This document shows positions 1 through 10,200 of a stretch of DNA of 64,000 nucleotides, piece after piece. Origin of the DNA: Parvibacter caecicola. Lineage in GTDB: Bacteria > Actinomycetota > Coriobacteriia > Coriobacteriales > Eggerthellaceae. The stretch is from contig NZ_QIBY01000010.1 of NCBI RefSeq assembly GCF_003725335.1, positions 1 to 64,000 of the forward strand, in the 5' to 3' direction. Both the position numbers and the translations under genes were made by a program. The notes under the pieces are model-generated. The model was given only the letters and a program-made list of their open reading frames with translations, was not told the origin of the DNA and searched no databases. The first letter of the stretch is position 1. Every line of letters starts with the position of its first letter.

Positions 1-60
1 GTTGTGGGGGTGGGGTGGAGATGGGGAGGTTGGTTGTGGATTCTGGTTGGAGTGGGGACA
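1..60. repeat. G-rich low-complexity edge
   Basis: The first 60 bases are dominated by runs of G separated by T or A, with G runs of four or five at 6-10, 12-15, 23-26 and 54-57. Such sequence can form a quadruplex on the plus strand, but it could also reflect a low-quality contig edge. The open frame that crosses it (from base 2) gives a Gly/Trp-rich translation unlike an ordinary protein start, so I do not call coding sequence here. Confidence 0.35.
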
Positions 61-193
61 TAATTTTTGTAGGAGAGCAGCCTTGTTTGGACTTGTTGGA
101 GGCGGAGTGAATCAGTCGAAAAAACCCTTCCAGACGCGGCCGGCGCGAGTGACAATCGTAACAACGCCGTTACCAAGCCGTAAGAAAACTCAG

Positions 194-478
194 ATGGAGC
201 AGGGAAATGATGAGCGAATTGCTTCGTCTTGCGTCACTCCTGGAGTATGCTCTAATGGGAATAATAGGGGAAAATCGGTGGATAACTTTTCCGCACTAGC
301 TTTGGAAAGCGAGCAATCAAGGTTCGAAATCTCTGCCGTCAGCCCTGCGAAAGCAACGCAAAAGCCCGCGGATATTGCCCTGTTTATCAGGCCGGAAAAC
401 GAAGATGACGACGGGTACGACCCCTATTCCGACCGCCCGGCCACCACGGAATTTTTTGAGCCAAATCCTTGGGACTAG
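194..478 (+). CDS. possible small hypothetical protein
   Basis: I do not recognise this 94-codon frame. An upstream extension to base 2 is open, but its translation is low complexity, so the ATG at 194 is the more sensible start even though no clear ribosome binding site precedes it. The C-terminal half looks protein-like: it is acidic and aromatic and ends in a proline-rich tail (motifs RPENEDDDGYDPYSD and EPNPWD). A terminator-like hairpin lies about 90 nt downstream, which fits a transcript ending here. A second frame with a better ribosome binding site overlaps its 5' part (207-299), so the true reading frame at the 5' end is uncertain and a frameshifted or decayed gene is possible. No signal peptide or membrane segment is visible. 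Confidence 0.3.
   Translation: MEQGNDERIASSCVTPGVCSNGNNRGKSVDNFSALALESEQSRFEISAVSPAKATQKPADIALFIRPENEDDDGYDPYSDRPATTEFFEPNPWD
207..299 (+). other. short overlapping ORF, possible true 5' end of the small gene
   Basis: This is a 30-codon frame with tandem ATG codons at 207 and 210. A GGAG at 196-199 lies 7 to 10 nt upstream, a better translation start than the overlapping frame has. The peptide begins MMSELLRLASLLEYALMGII, a hydrophobic helix-like start, and ends at TAG 297-299. It runs into a T-run at 287-290, just where the other frame becomes convincing. One reading is a real leader peptide; another is a single -1 shift separating two halves of one small gene. Confidence 0.2.
274..290. repeat. 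17-bp direct repeat, copy 1
   Basis: ATCGGTGGATAACTTTT recurs at 752-768 with one mismatch (16 of 17 identical). On the minus strand it contains TTATCCACC, one base from the consensus DnaA box TTATCCACA. This copy lies inside the doubtful small ORF. Confidence 0.5.
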
Positions 479-565
479 CAGGTAGGTAGGCTTTTTGCCC
501 TTCTACTCTCCAGCGGCCAAGCGGACAGGGCCCTGCATTTTCGCATCCAACCAACCGAGCACAAC

Positions 566-601
566 ATGATGGGGGCCGCCGCGCGCAGCCCCCATCATTT
601 T
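566..601 (+). terminator. Rho-independent terminator candidate
   Basis: A perfect 11-bp stem pairs ATGATGGGGGC (566-576) with GCCCCCATCAT (588-598) around an 11-nt loop and is followed by a short T run (598-601). The GC-rich stem and T run fit an intrinsic terminator for transcription arriving from the left, probably from whatever is expressed at or before 478. The T run is short, so efficiency is uncertain. Confidence 0.65.
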
Positions 602-602
602 C

Positions 603-636
603 CCTGCCCGCAAATCAGCAGGAAGGGCAGGTTTTT
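603..636 (+). terminator. second hairpin with T-run, partly competing structures
   Basis: CCTGCCC (603-609) pairs with GGGCAGG (625-631) and is followed directly by TTTTT (632-636), a second terminator-like signal two bases after the first. A different hairpin, GCAGGAA (618-624) with TTCCTGC (635-641), overlaps it, so the two cannot form together. Tandem terminators are the simplest reading; an attenuator is possible but no leader peptide is evident. Confidence 0.45.
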
Positions 637-641
637 CCTGC

Positions 642-895
642 AAAGGCCGCAAAGCCTGGCCTTAGGGAACCTAGGGAAAACGCGCTTAAAACCGCTGGAA
701 AATTGGCTGATCAACAAAGGAGAAACGCCATTCATCGCCGTTTAATCCACTATCGGTGGAGAACTTTTTGACTCCGTAATAAAGAGCAAAAGGGTCATCT
801 TGAACAGGGGATTTATCCCGTGTCGAGAAACGTGCAAAAACCCACTCCGCCGCTTGTGCTCAAAACCGTCCACATATAAAGATGAGTTACTTGCT
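642..895. other. non-coding interval upstream of the giant gene
   Basis: No convincing gene is visible on either strand. The stretch holds the second copy of the 17-bp repeat, a small hairpin at 746-760 and a palindrome at 808-819 (GGGATTTATCCC). It is less GC-rich than the giant gene and could carry regulator sites, but I recognise no operator or riboswitch. Confidence 0.5.
746..768. repeat. 17-bp direct repeat copy 2 with small inverted repeat
   Basis: TCCAC (746-750) pairs with GTGGA (756-760) around a 5-nt loop. The right arm lies within the second copy of the 17-bp direct repeat (752-768). The minus strand reads TTCTCCACC, two bases from a DnaA-box consensus. Its function is unknown. 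Confidence 0.4.
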
Positions 896-900
896 TGCCC

Positions 901-929
901 TTGAGCTGTAACCCATTTGTGTATAAAAT
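901..929 (+). promoter_or_regulatory. candidate sigma-70-type promoter of the giant gene
   Basis: TTGAGC at 901-906 (near the -35 consensus TTGACA) and TAAAAT at 924-929 (near TATAAT) are separated by exactly 17 nt. Initiation would be expected near 936, leaving a leader of about 60 nt. An alternative -10, TACAAT at 944-949, lacks a good -35. No other promoter of this quality is seen between the terminators and the start codon. Confidence 0.5.
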
Positions 930-948
930 GTGACCTAACTATCTACAA

Positions 949-971
949 TTAAGGGCGAACTGCGCCCTAAA
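949..971 (+). promoter_or_regulatory. 5'-UTR hairpin
   Basis: AGGGCG (952-957) pairs with CGCCCT (963-968) around the loop AACTG, with two further A-T pairs possible below one mismatch. It lies between the predicted transcription start and the ribosome binding site and has no T run, so it is not a terminator. A 5' hairpin of this kind could protect a very long mRNA from 5' decay or tune translation; this is inference. Confidence 0.4.
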
Positions 972-983
972 GCTTTGAGGACT

Positions 984-988
984 AGGGG
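984..988 (+). promoter_or_regulatory. ribosome binding site of the giant gene
   Basis: AGGGG ends 9 nt before the ATG at 998. A TAG in the same frame at 983-985 rules out any longer N-terminus, so this site and the in-frame stop together fix the start. Confidence 0.75.
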
Positions 989-997
989 TCGATAGTT

Positions 998-1297
998 ATG
1001 AAGCACCATTTGAACAGCCATTTGGCTGATCAAAACCTGGGAGGTAAAAACCCAGGTCAGACCGAGGGTATTCCTTCGGCCGCATTCGGGGAGGGCGCAA
1101 ATGCGACAACTGACGCATATACGCGCACGCAAGGCCAGCAGCCGCCGGCCGTGAACACGGAAGGCGCGGAGGGTGCCCTCGGGGCGCTGTCCACGGCTCC
1201 TCGCCGAAAAAATCCCCTGTGGATGAACGTAATCTCGGTGTTTCTGGCGTTCACGCTGTCGCTGATGGCGTGGAACGAAACCTCCATCGCCGAAGCC
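998..1297 (+). other. long signal peptide (residues 1-100)
   Basis: A hydrophilic N-region of about 70 residues ends in basic RRKN. The hydrophobic core ISVFLAFTLSLMAW follows at residues 79-92. The sequence SIAEA before Arg101 gives an Ala-x-Ala signal peptidase I site after residue 100. N-regions this long are seen in some very large Gram-positive surface proteins and autotransporters. An uncleaved N-terminal membrane anchor is the alternative. Either way the rest of the protein is outside the membrane. Confidence 0.75.
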
Positions 1298-4200
1298 CGT
1301 ACCGCCATCCTGGGTGACGCCCCCACCGCCGCCGACGACAGCTCCGCCTCCGACCCCAGTGAAGCTGACGCCAACGACGACGCTGCCGACCCCAGCGCCA
1401 ACGGCGAAGACGGCGAAGATGACGCCGCCACCGACGGCGAGAACGGCGAAGACCCTCAAAGCGACGCCCCCAACTTCGAAGAGCTGGGGCTGCAAGCCAT
1501 CACCACCCTCGGCGAAGCAGAGCTGGCCGAGTTCATGCCCGAAGGCCTTGTTGCGGCGGACGCGGTGCTGCCCGTTATCAGCGATGAAGCCCAGGAGAAG
1601 CGCAGCGACACCACCGACAACGCCGCCTCGATGAAAGACGAAGAGCTGCAGGAGGCCTTTGCCGAGCGCCTGAATTTCAGCATGACCGCCACCGGCGCCC
1701 TGCAGGATTCTGACGGAAACTACCAGGTGAACGGCCAGGAGCTCACCCTCACCCCCAGCTTTGGCAACCTCGCCCGCCAGCTGGACGGCGGCTACCTGGG
1801 CGCCCGCGAAGACAACGACGGCGTAGCGGTGGTGTTCAACGCCCCCTACGTGTACCGCACCGCCCTGGAGGGCCAAACCGACGAAGACGGCAGCCAGGCC
1901 TACGAATTCCACACCACCCTGAGCGAAGAGGAGTGGAAGTACCGCGGAGGCGACGCCGACGGCATGCGTGTGGTGCTGAGCACCGACGACGTGCCCCAAG
2001 GCTGGAGCGTGTACACTCAGCACGGCGCCCAGTTCCTGAAGCACACCGAGAAGGAGCTGGAGAAGGGCCTGTCCGGCGTAATCCTGTTCCGCTACGACGG
2101 CGCCCAGGACGAAAACGGCGTGACCGTGAAAACCACCCGCAACCAGCTGCGCGCCGACGCCCAGCTGCCGCAGATGACCGCTCATATGTTGGGCGAAATC
2201 CCCGCTGACCAGGCCGTTTCCGTGTCCGGCGGCTTTGTGGCCAACAGCTTCACCGCCGCCCGCGACGAGGACAACAAGCTGAAGGGCAACAACATCGTGT
2301 GCCCCACCAACCAGCAGACGGCCGCCAGCTTCACGCTGGTAAACGCCGAAGCCACCGTGGCCCTGGGCACCAGCGTGGAGATGCTGGCCCAGCCCACTTT
2401 CACCCCCGACGCGGAGGGCAACGGCGAAGGCATTGCCGCCTTCCTGCTCACTATCACCGCCGCCAAGGGCGAGTTCACCGAGAAGGGCTACCAGCTGAAC
2501 CTGGCCGACCTGCCCGACGCCGAGGGCCGCGGCGGCATGAACGCCGACGGCGTGCGTGCTTTCGACATCACCGCCCTTTCGGACGAAGACAAGGAATCTC
2601 TGAACCTGGCCGACGCCGCCGCTCTGGAAGGCGCTGGCCTTGAAGCGCTGAATGCCCAGGTGGAAGAGGATGTGCCCGGCCGCGCGGTGCTGGACATCCC
2701 GGTGGAAGGCAACCCGCAGCTGACCGAGCTGCCGGCCAACGCCACCGCCGCCGACGAGGCCGCCCAGCCCAAGCGCCAGATTGTGGTGCTGGTGCCCTAC
2801 AGCGCGCCGGCGCTGGTGCACATCAGCCAGGGCAACGAAAACGCCACCAACCCCGACCTAATTGACGCCACCAACCAGCTGCTGAGCCAGGGCTTGCCCG
2901 CCGACGAGGGCGAGGCCGACCCCACTTACGACGTGACCACCCTGGAAGCCGCGCTGGTGGCCCAGGTGGAGGCCGAGCTGGTGCAGGAAGAGCTGGTAGA
3001 GAAAGAAGGCCAGGACAACGCTCTGGAAGAGGAAGAGGGCACCATCGCCGTGGCCCTGCCCCAGCAGATGCTGCAGTTCGCCTACCAGGCGCCCGCTCCC
3101 GAGGAGCCCGAAGACCCCGAAGCGCCGGAAAACCCGGCCGAGGGGGACGACACCACCGAGGGCGACAACCAGGAAACCCCTGGTGAGCAGCCCACCGAAG
3201 GGGACGAGCCCCAAGAGCCCACCGAGCCGGAAGCCGACGCCTCCCAAGAGGAAATCGAGGCGCTGGCCAACCCCATCACCTTCTCGATGGCCCAGGCCGG
3301 CCTGGCCCTGTACCAGGCGGCCCCCCGCGCGGCCAGCCCCTACAAAACGCTGGACCCCACCAAACACTTCGATTTGTGGCTGAACGTGCAGGGCGCCAAC
3401 AAGCGCATCGCTGACGGCGTGTACCTGGTGTCCAACCAGGAAAGCCCCATCGTGCAGACCAACGTGAAAACCGAGGGCGACTCCGGTTACTACGGCGGCA
3501 TGACCTTCGGTGTGCCCAGCGGTTGGCCCTCTGACAAGCCGGCCACCCCTGAAGACCTGCGCGACTACTACGCCACCACGCTGGAGCTATGGGTGCCCTA
3601 CCTGTACTTCAACGATCAGGGCGGCATGGCCTCCACCCAGTACTTCACCGACTGGGTACACACCCCCTATAACGGTAGTGAAAACTACTACCACTACGAC
3701 AATCCGCTGGCTCCCTATATGTCTATCACCTTGCCGGACAACTTGGTTGACAATTGGTACGTGTACTTGAAGTACAACCAAAATGGCGACATGATCATGC
3801 TGGACGACTACATGGCCGGCCAGGGTGGCCCCGACAAGAACTGCGGCATGAACCAGGTGTACATTCCCGACCCTAAGGGCGCGGTAGTGGGCAGCGACGG
3901 CCAATCCTACAGCATTGCCAACTTTCAAACCAAGGGCTTCACCGGCTGTTTGTACCTGAAGTACAAGGGCAAGCAGGGCAGCGATGGCTTCGATTACCAG
4001 ATGCCCGTGTCCGGCCTGCAGGTGCCCAGCTTCCAGGTGTCCATGAACGGCAACATACCCGAAAACGCCGGCGGCTCCATCATCTACGGCGGCACCACCT
4101 ACAGCTACACCCTGGGCAAGAACCAGTACCTGCCAGACGGCAAGTACGGCAAGCCCTACACCATCCCCATGACCGGTGACCCGGGCACCTTCGGCCTGCG

Positions 4201-7200
4201 CAAGATCACTTTCCTGAAAACCAACCTGGAGTTCGAGACCACCTATGAAAAGGTGTCGGACAACGTGTTGTACGACCGCTACAACTACATGGTGTACAAG
4301 GTAACCACCAAGAACACCTCGCCGGTGGGCAGCACCGCCACCATCGACTTCGTGGACTACAATCTGCGCGCCATGAACACCGAGTCCAACAACATGGAAG
4401 GCATGCTGCGTGAAGACCACGCCGCGTGGTTCTACAACGAGGCCGACCCGCTGAACCCGGAGAAGGTAACCGACCCCAACGGCGCCATTGCCGCCGAGGG
4501 CAGCGAGTTTGTGGGCAAGCCGAAAGAAGGCGGCGTACTTATATATAACACCACTGGGTGGAGTGACGAAGAGTACGACATGCTAGACATGGACGGCTTC
4601 GGAAACGTGGATGACGTTTACGAGAAGTTTTTCGAGCAGCGCCCCGACGAGAGCCGCGCCCAGTATCTGCGCCGCGTGGGCGTGACCATCAATCAGAAAA
4701 CCGGCGAAACCAAGGAAGAGTTCGAGCAGCGCCAGGAACAGGTGTTGGCCTCCTTCAAAGACAACGCTTCCCAGGTAATCCCCTACGCCACCCGTGGACA
4801 ATCGGGCACCATCGCGTTTGTGGTGCGCAACGACGACATCAACACCCGCACCGCCCGCGACGGCTTCCTGTCGCCCGCCTACAATGCCGACATAGACGGA
4901 AATCCGGTGATCAGCAACAGCGGTAGCACCGGCGATGGCAGCGGCGACGGCTCCGGTGAAGGCGATGGCAGCGGCGAAGGCGGCGGAGAGGGCGGCGGCG
5001 AGGGCGGCGGCTCCACCCTGCCGGACAACTTCGACCACGTGGAAGAAAGCGGCACCAGCATCACCTTCCTGGTGGCGGTGCCTTACGTGCCCAACATCGG
5101 CCTCACCAACGGCGCCGATGGTCGCGGCTACTACGTGAGTATGCAGAGTAACCTCACCGCCCGCTTCGGCGGCCTGGGCGACGGCGACTACTCCTGGGGC
5201 ATCAACGAGTCCCCCTTCTGGGAGGCCTTCAAAGAGCCCACCGTGGGCATGACCGTGGGCAAGTACGCCGTGGAGAAGACCACCGCCGGCGACGGCACTG
5301 TGACCGAGAATCTGCGCACCTCCTCCACCCAAAGCTACGTGGGCTACCCCAGCACCTTTGAAACCAGCAATCTGGCCACCAGCGGCAACATGCCCCTGTT
5401 CGGCGAAACCGCTGCTTTCTTCGAGTATGACGACTACAACTTGAACGCCGACGGCAACCCCACCACCCCCAAGCTGGACGCCGACGGCAACCCCATCCGC
5501 GTGCTGGTGAAAAACCAAAACCAGGTGCCTTCTTGGGCCGATGCCGATGTGGTCGACCCCACTGCGGGCCCTGTGTTGGAAGAAACCCTGCCGGATTACT
5601 TCCGCCTGATGAACATGGAAATCATCATCGACCCCGAGAACACTCCCGAAGAGCTGTGGGACATGGAGGCCGATGAGAAGGTGAGCCTGGGCACCTACTT
5701 TGATACCAACTATGACGACTTCGAGAAGAAGCTGAACTCGGTGGATAGCAAGCTGCCCCGCGGCATGGTGGTTCAGTTTGAGGTGGAAGAGCCCAAGGGC
5801 GCCGACGAGTATGACATTTACTGGGTAACCGCTGGCGCGCCCGAGCTGGACACCACTGCTACCGACGGCCTGCTGCACTACCGCTTGGGCACCACCGCCT
5901 ATGATGACGCCTCCATGGAAAACGACGCCATCAGCGGCGTGCTGAACAAGGCGGGGGTGAATCCGCTGATTGGCATTACCCACAGCGGCGCCAACTTCAC
6001 CGGTAACGTGCGGATTACCTTCCGGGCCCCCTTCCAGCAGGAAATCAAAATGGCTGCCCGTGTTCGCTGGACCGGCATCATGGAAATTCCCGGTGTGGAC
6101 TACACCAACACCGCCAGTGCCCAGTTCGGCAGTCGCGTGTTCGCGCTGGCCGACCCTTCCACCGCGGTTGGGGGCCGTTACACCTCCACCCTCACCAGCA
6201 CCGCTCAGCAGTCGGCGGTGTTCCGCAGCGCCATCAATCCCGAACCGGGCGTGGTGGCCAAGGGTTCCATGTCCAATGCCGACATCGTTCTGGACACCAA
6301 CTCCCAAACGCCGGCCAAAGAGGGAGAAAAGCAGTTTGTCATCTTGAACCACAGCGGCGCTGCCTGGCGCTTCAAGCTGACCAACGACTCCATGAGCATG
6401 CTGGACCCTGGCTACTTCACCATTAACAACATGCGCCTGAAGGCGGAAAACTCCACCGCCTTCGTGAAGGACACCGGCGAGGCCTTCAACGCCATGAGCC
6501 TGGCCTTCAGCAAAGACCTGCTGGCCATGATGGACATCGAATCCATCGAAATCACCACCTACGACCCCGCCGAGCAGGCCATCAAGAACGCCACCAAAAA
6601 GCGCACCCTGTACTGGAACGACACCACCGACGAGGACGGCACCTTCCACGAGGGCGTGAGCAAGTACGTGATCGCCGACGCCGGCACCAACGCCGATGCC
6701 GGCAACTGCGTACTGAAGGCAGACGAGCTGTGGAACGGCGAATACTTCGTTTCGGCCCGCGTGAACTTCAAGCGCATCAAGGGCGTGCAGGATCTGGCCC
6801 CCGGCAAAACCCTGGAGAACGCCAACATGTGGGTGGAGCTGTACGGCACCCCCATCACCATCGGTGAAATTGAGCTGACTGGCACCCTGGGCACCAACTA
6901 TGAGTCCATCGACACCATGTTCCGCACTAAAGACCAGCAGCTGACCGCCACCAGCAAGGCCATCATCGTATCGCGCAAGGCCCAGGTAGACCCCACCATC
7001 ACCGTGGAAGCTTACCGCGAGAACAGCGGTGCCGGCGAGAACGGCGAGCCGCAGAACACCGCGCTGCCCAAGTCAACCCTGCCCAAGGACGTGCAGAAAA
7101 TTGAGGCCTGGATTGGCGATACTAACAGTGGCTGGCGCCTGAACATCGCCAACGACTCGAACTTCGCCCTGGGTGACAGCAAGTTGCAATTCGGCACCGC

Positions 7201-10200
7201 GCTGGTGGACAGCAACGGAAACGACCGCACCAGCAGCGAGCTTACTGCCGATGAAATCAAAGAGAACAACAACGCTCTGCTGAATGGCGGCAAGCTCATC
7301 ACTATTGACGAGACCGACCGTCCCATCCCGTTCCGCGACCCGGCCAACCCGGCCGACCCCAGCGCCGGCACCCGCCGCGATTTCATCACCGACACCATCG
7401 CCATCCCCAAGCGGCTGCTGGACGTGGCGAAGCTGGCGGATTTGGAAATCATCGCCATCGACGAGAACGCTGCCAAGCAGGGAGAGCCCTTCTACACCGA
7501 CGCTGACATCTACAAAGACCCGGTGGCCAAGGGGGAGGTTAACGCCGGATTTACCAAGGAGCCGGACGGCAGCGTTACCAAGAACGGTGTGCCGGTGGAC
7601 AACTACCGCAAGATCACCATCGCCGGCCACTACCTGCGCGCCGCCGCCGGCAACGGCCAGCCCACCACGCTGGACCAGAACAACTACGACATCGCCCAGC
7701 TGAAGGCGGAAGCCGCCGACAGGGGCATCATGTACAGCGAAGAGAAGGAAATGCTGTACATCACCTCGAAGGCCTGGGGCTGCGATCCCATCCACTACGA
7801 CAGCGATGGCAACGTGGACAGCACCGTGGTGTACCTCACCAACTTCACTCAGCACATGACCGGCTTCGGCGCTAATGTGGTTGACAACCGCAACTTTGAC
7901 TGGACCACCTCTAGCACCAACACCGAGGTGAACCAGGACGTGGCCCAGAAGGTGAAGGACGGCTACCGCGACAACGTGTACATCGACGTGTACGGCACCG
8001 CCAACAACAAGGTGGACATGAAGGTGGGCGCCACCTTCGGCACCGAGTACGCCCAGAAGGCGTGGGACACCACTGCCGCCGACAGCGCCACCTTGCTGGG
8101 GCGCCCCTACCCGGTTGTGATCATCCCCTCGAACCAGGCCTACAACGGTGCGAAAGACACCAACGTTCTGGACCCGAACTCCCACCAGAACGCCGCCACT
8201 AACCCGGAGGACTACCTCACCTTCGGCATCACCGGCTTCGACGCCGCCACTTCCGGCAAGCACTCCACCATGAACACCTACTACACCTACGGTGCTTCCG
8301 GTTACCGCGTGAGCCTTTCCAACAACACCATCTACAACGCTGTGCGTGGCGGCCAGCTGCTGATTGGCGACCTCACCAAGCACACCCTGAACCACCAGCT
8401 GTTGGACTACGAAACCCAGAAGCTCACCCTTTCCGGCAACCTGCTGTTCGACCCGGTGAGCATTGGCACCGCCACCTCGGTGAGCCTGTACTACTACACC
8501 AATGACACCGCCGCCGATGCTCCCGCCACCGAGGCGGACCAGCTGGTGCGCCATGAGATTAAGATTTCCCTGGCCGACCTGCAGCGGCTGCTGAACAGCG
8601 GCGAAGGCTCCACCCTGGGGCTGGAAGACGTGCGCACCCGCCTCTCCGACGACTTCGGCACGGGAGGCTTAAGCCCCATCGGCACCGTGGTGGCCATCCC
8701 CAATGTGGCGGGCCAGCGCTGGGACGCGGCGAACGCGCAAAACGTGTTCGACACCCTGTATAATGCCGGCCACTTCGTGATCACCCCGCAGTTCGTGACC
8801 ACTCAGCCGGCCGACTTGGACATCCGCTACGGCACCGACACCAGCCTGGGTCAGATTGGCTACGCCGACTGGGCCAGCATCCCCAACGGCACCGTGGTAG
8901 GCACCAACCCCGCCGCCGACTACCGCTACACCGAGCAGGGCGACGACATTACCGTGTACGTGAAGGGCACCGACCCCGGCAACATCACCGTGGTGGACCC
9001 CACCCCGCGCCACCATTCCATTAAAGATCCGGTTACCACCCCCCCCAGCTATCCCACGACGCCGGTGAAGGTGGACGCATGGGCCAACAAGAACGGTGAA
9101 GACGCCATCGAAACCCTCACCAACCAGGGCTTCGATGTGCGCGCTACCTACATGGCTGCCGTTGCGGCCCCCATCGACGCCAAGACCTTCTACAAAACCG
9201 ACGACGGCAACGTGCTGTCCATCACCATCAACGCCACCCAGAACACCGACGGCACCTATCCGGTGGTGGGCACCGACGGCACCACCCGCACCACGGTGGA
9301 CCTGATCATCAAGGGCAAGGCCCCCGAGGACGCTGCCCCCATCACCGTGAAGGACGGCAACCTGGTAATCGACCCCATTTTGTGGAACAACGGCTACCTG
9401 GCCGGCGTGAAGGTGAACTACAGCTACCTGAAGGCCAACATCAAGTCGAACGACCAGGACAGCCTGCCCTTCGTGGAGTTCTACGGCCTCACCGACAACC
9501 GCCACACTGGCGGCGCCGGCTGCACCACCGACAGCGGCACCTGCCCCGGCATCCGCTTGGGCGCCAAGTTCACCACCAACGAAATTGTGGCCGCCTGGGC
9601 CCGCAGCTGGAACCAAACCGCCCAGCTGAACGCCCTGCTGGCCCCGGTGAACCCGAAGGACTACATCGGCGCCTACGGCGTGGGTGTTTCCGCCAACGAT
9701 GGCGGCTACCAGGGTTCGGTGTCGGCAAAGGCCAAGGGCGACACCCCCAACACCACCCCCGGCAACCGCGGCGACGGCACCTACGGCGTTGTGGGCGGCG
9801 ACCCGGTGGACAACAGCGCTGGCAAGGCCCATATCGACGGCGTTACCAGCCTGTACAACGGCAATGTGTACCGTAACCCCACCGTGCGCCTCGACGGCAC
9901 GGTGGCTGGCAGTGCTTCTGCCTACAACCCTGTATCCACCACCTGGAGTCGCAATACCGCAGCCATGGACATTGATACCAACGGTAACAATGTTGACCTG
10001 TACCATCGCCCGTACCCCTTCGGCTACGTGAACGAGAACAACTCCGGCTTCCGCACCATCGTGTCCAACAGCCAGAAATTCGCCATGAAGGAAGGCGCGC
10101 GCCTCACCATCGGCGACATCAAGGGCAAGGTGTACACCCAAACCGTTGACGGCCAAACCCTGGGCCTGGCCAAGTACAACAACTTGGGCTTCCACACCAC

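Noticed and set aside
2-193. N-terminal extension of the small ORF to base 2
   Set aside because: The translation is low-complexity Gly/Trp sequence from G-runs, with no ribosome binding site visible inside the window.
949-971. Intrinsic terminator just before the giant gene
   Set aside because: The hairpin has no downstream T-run and lies between promoter and ribosome binding site.
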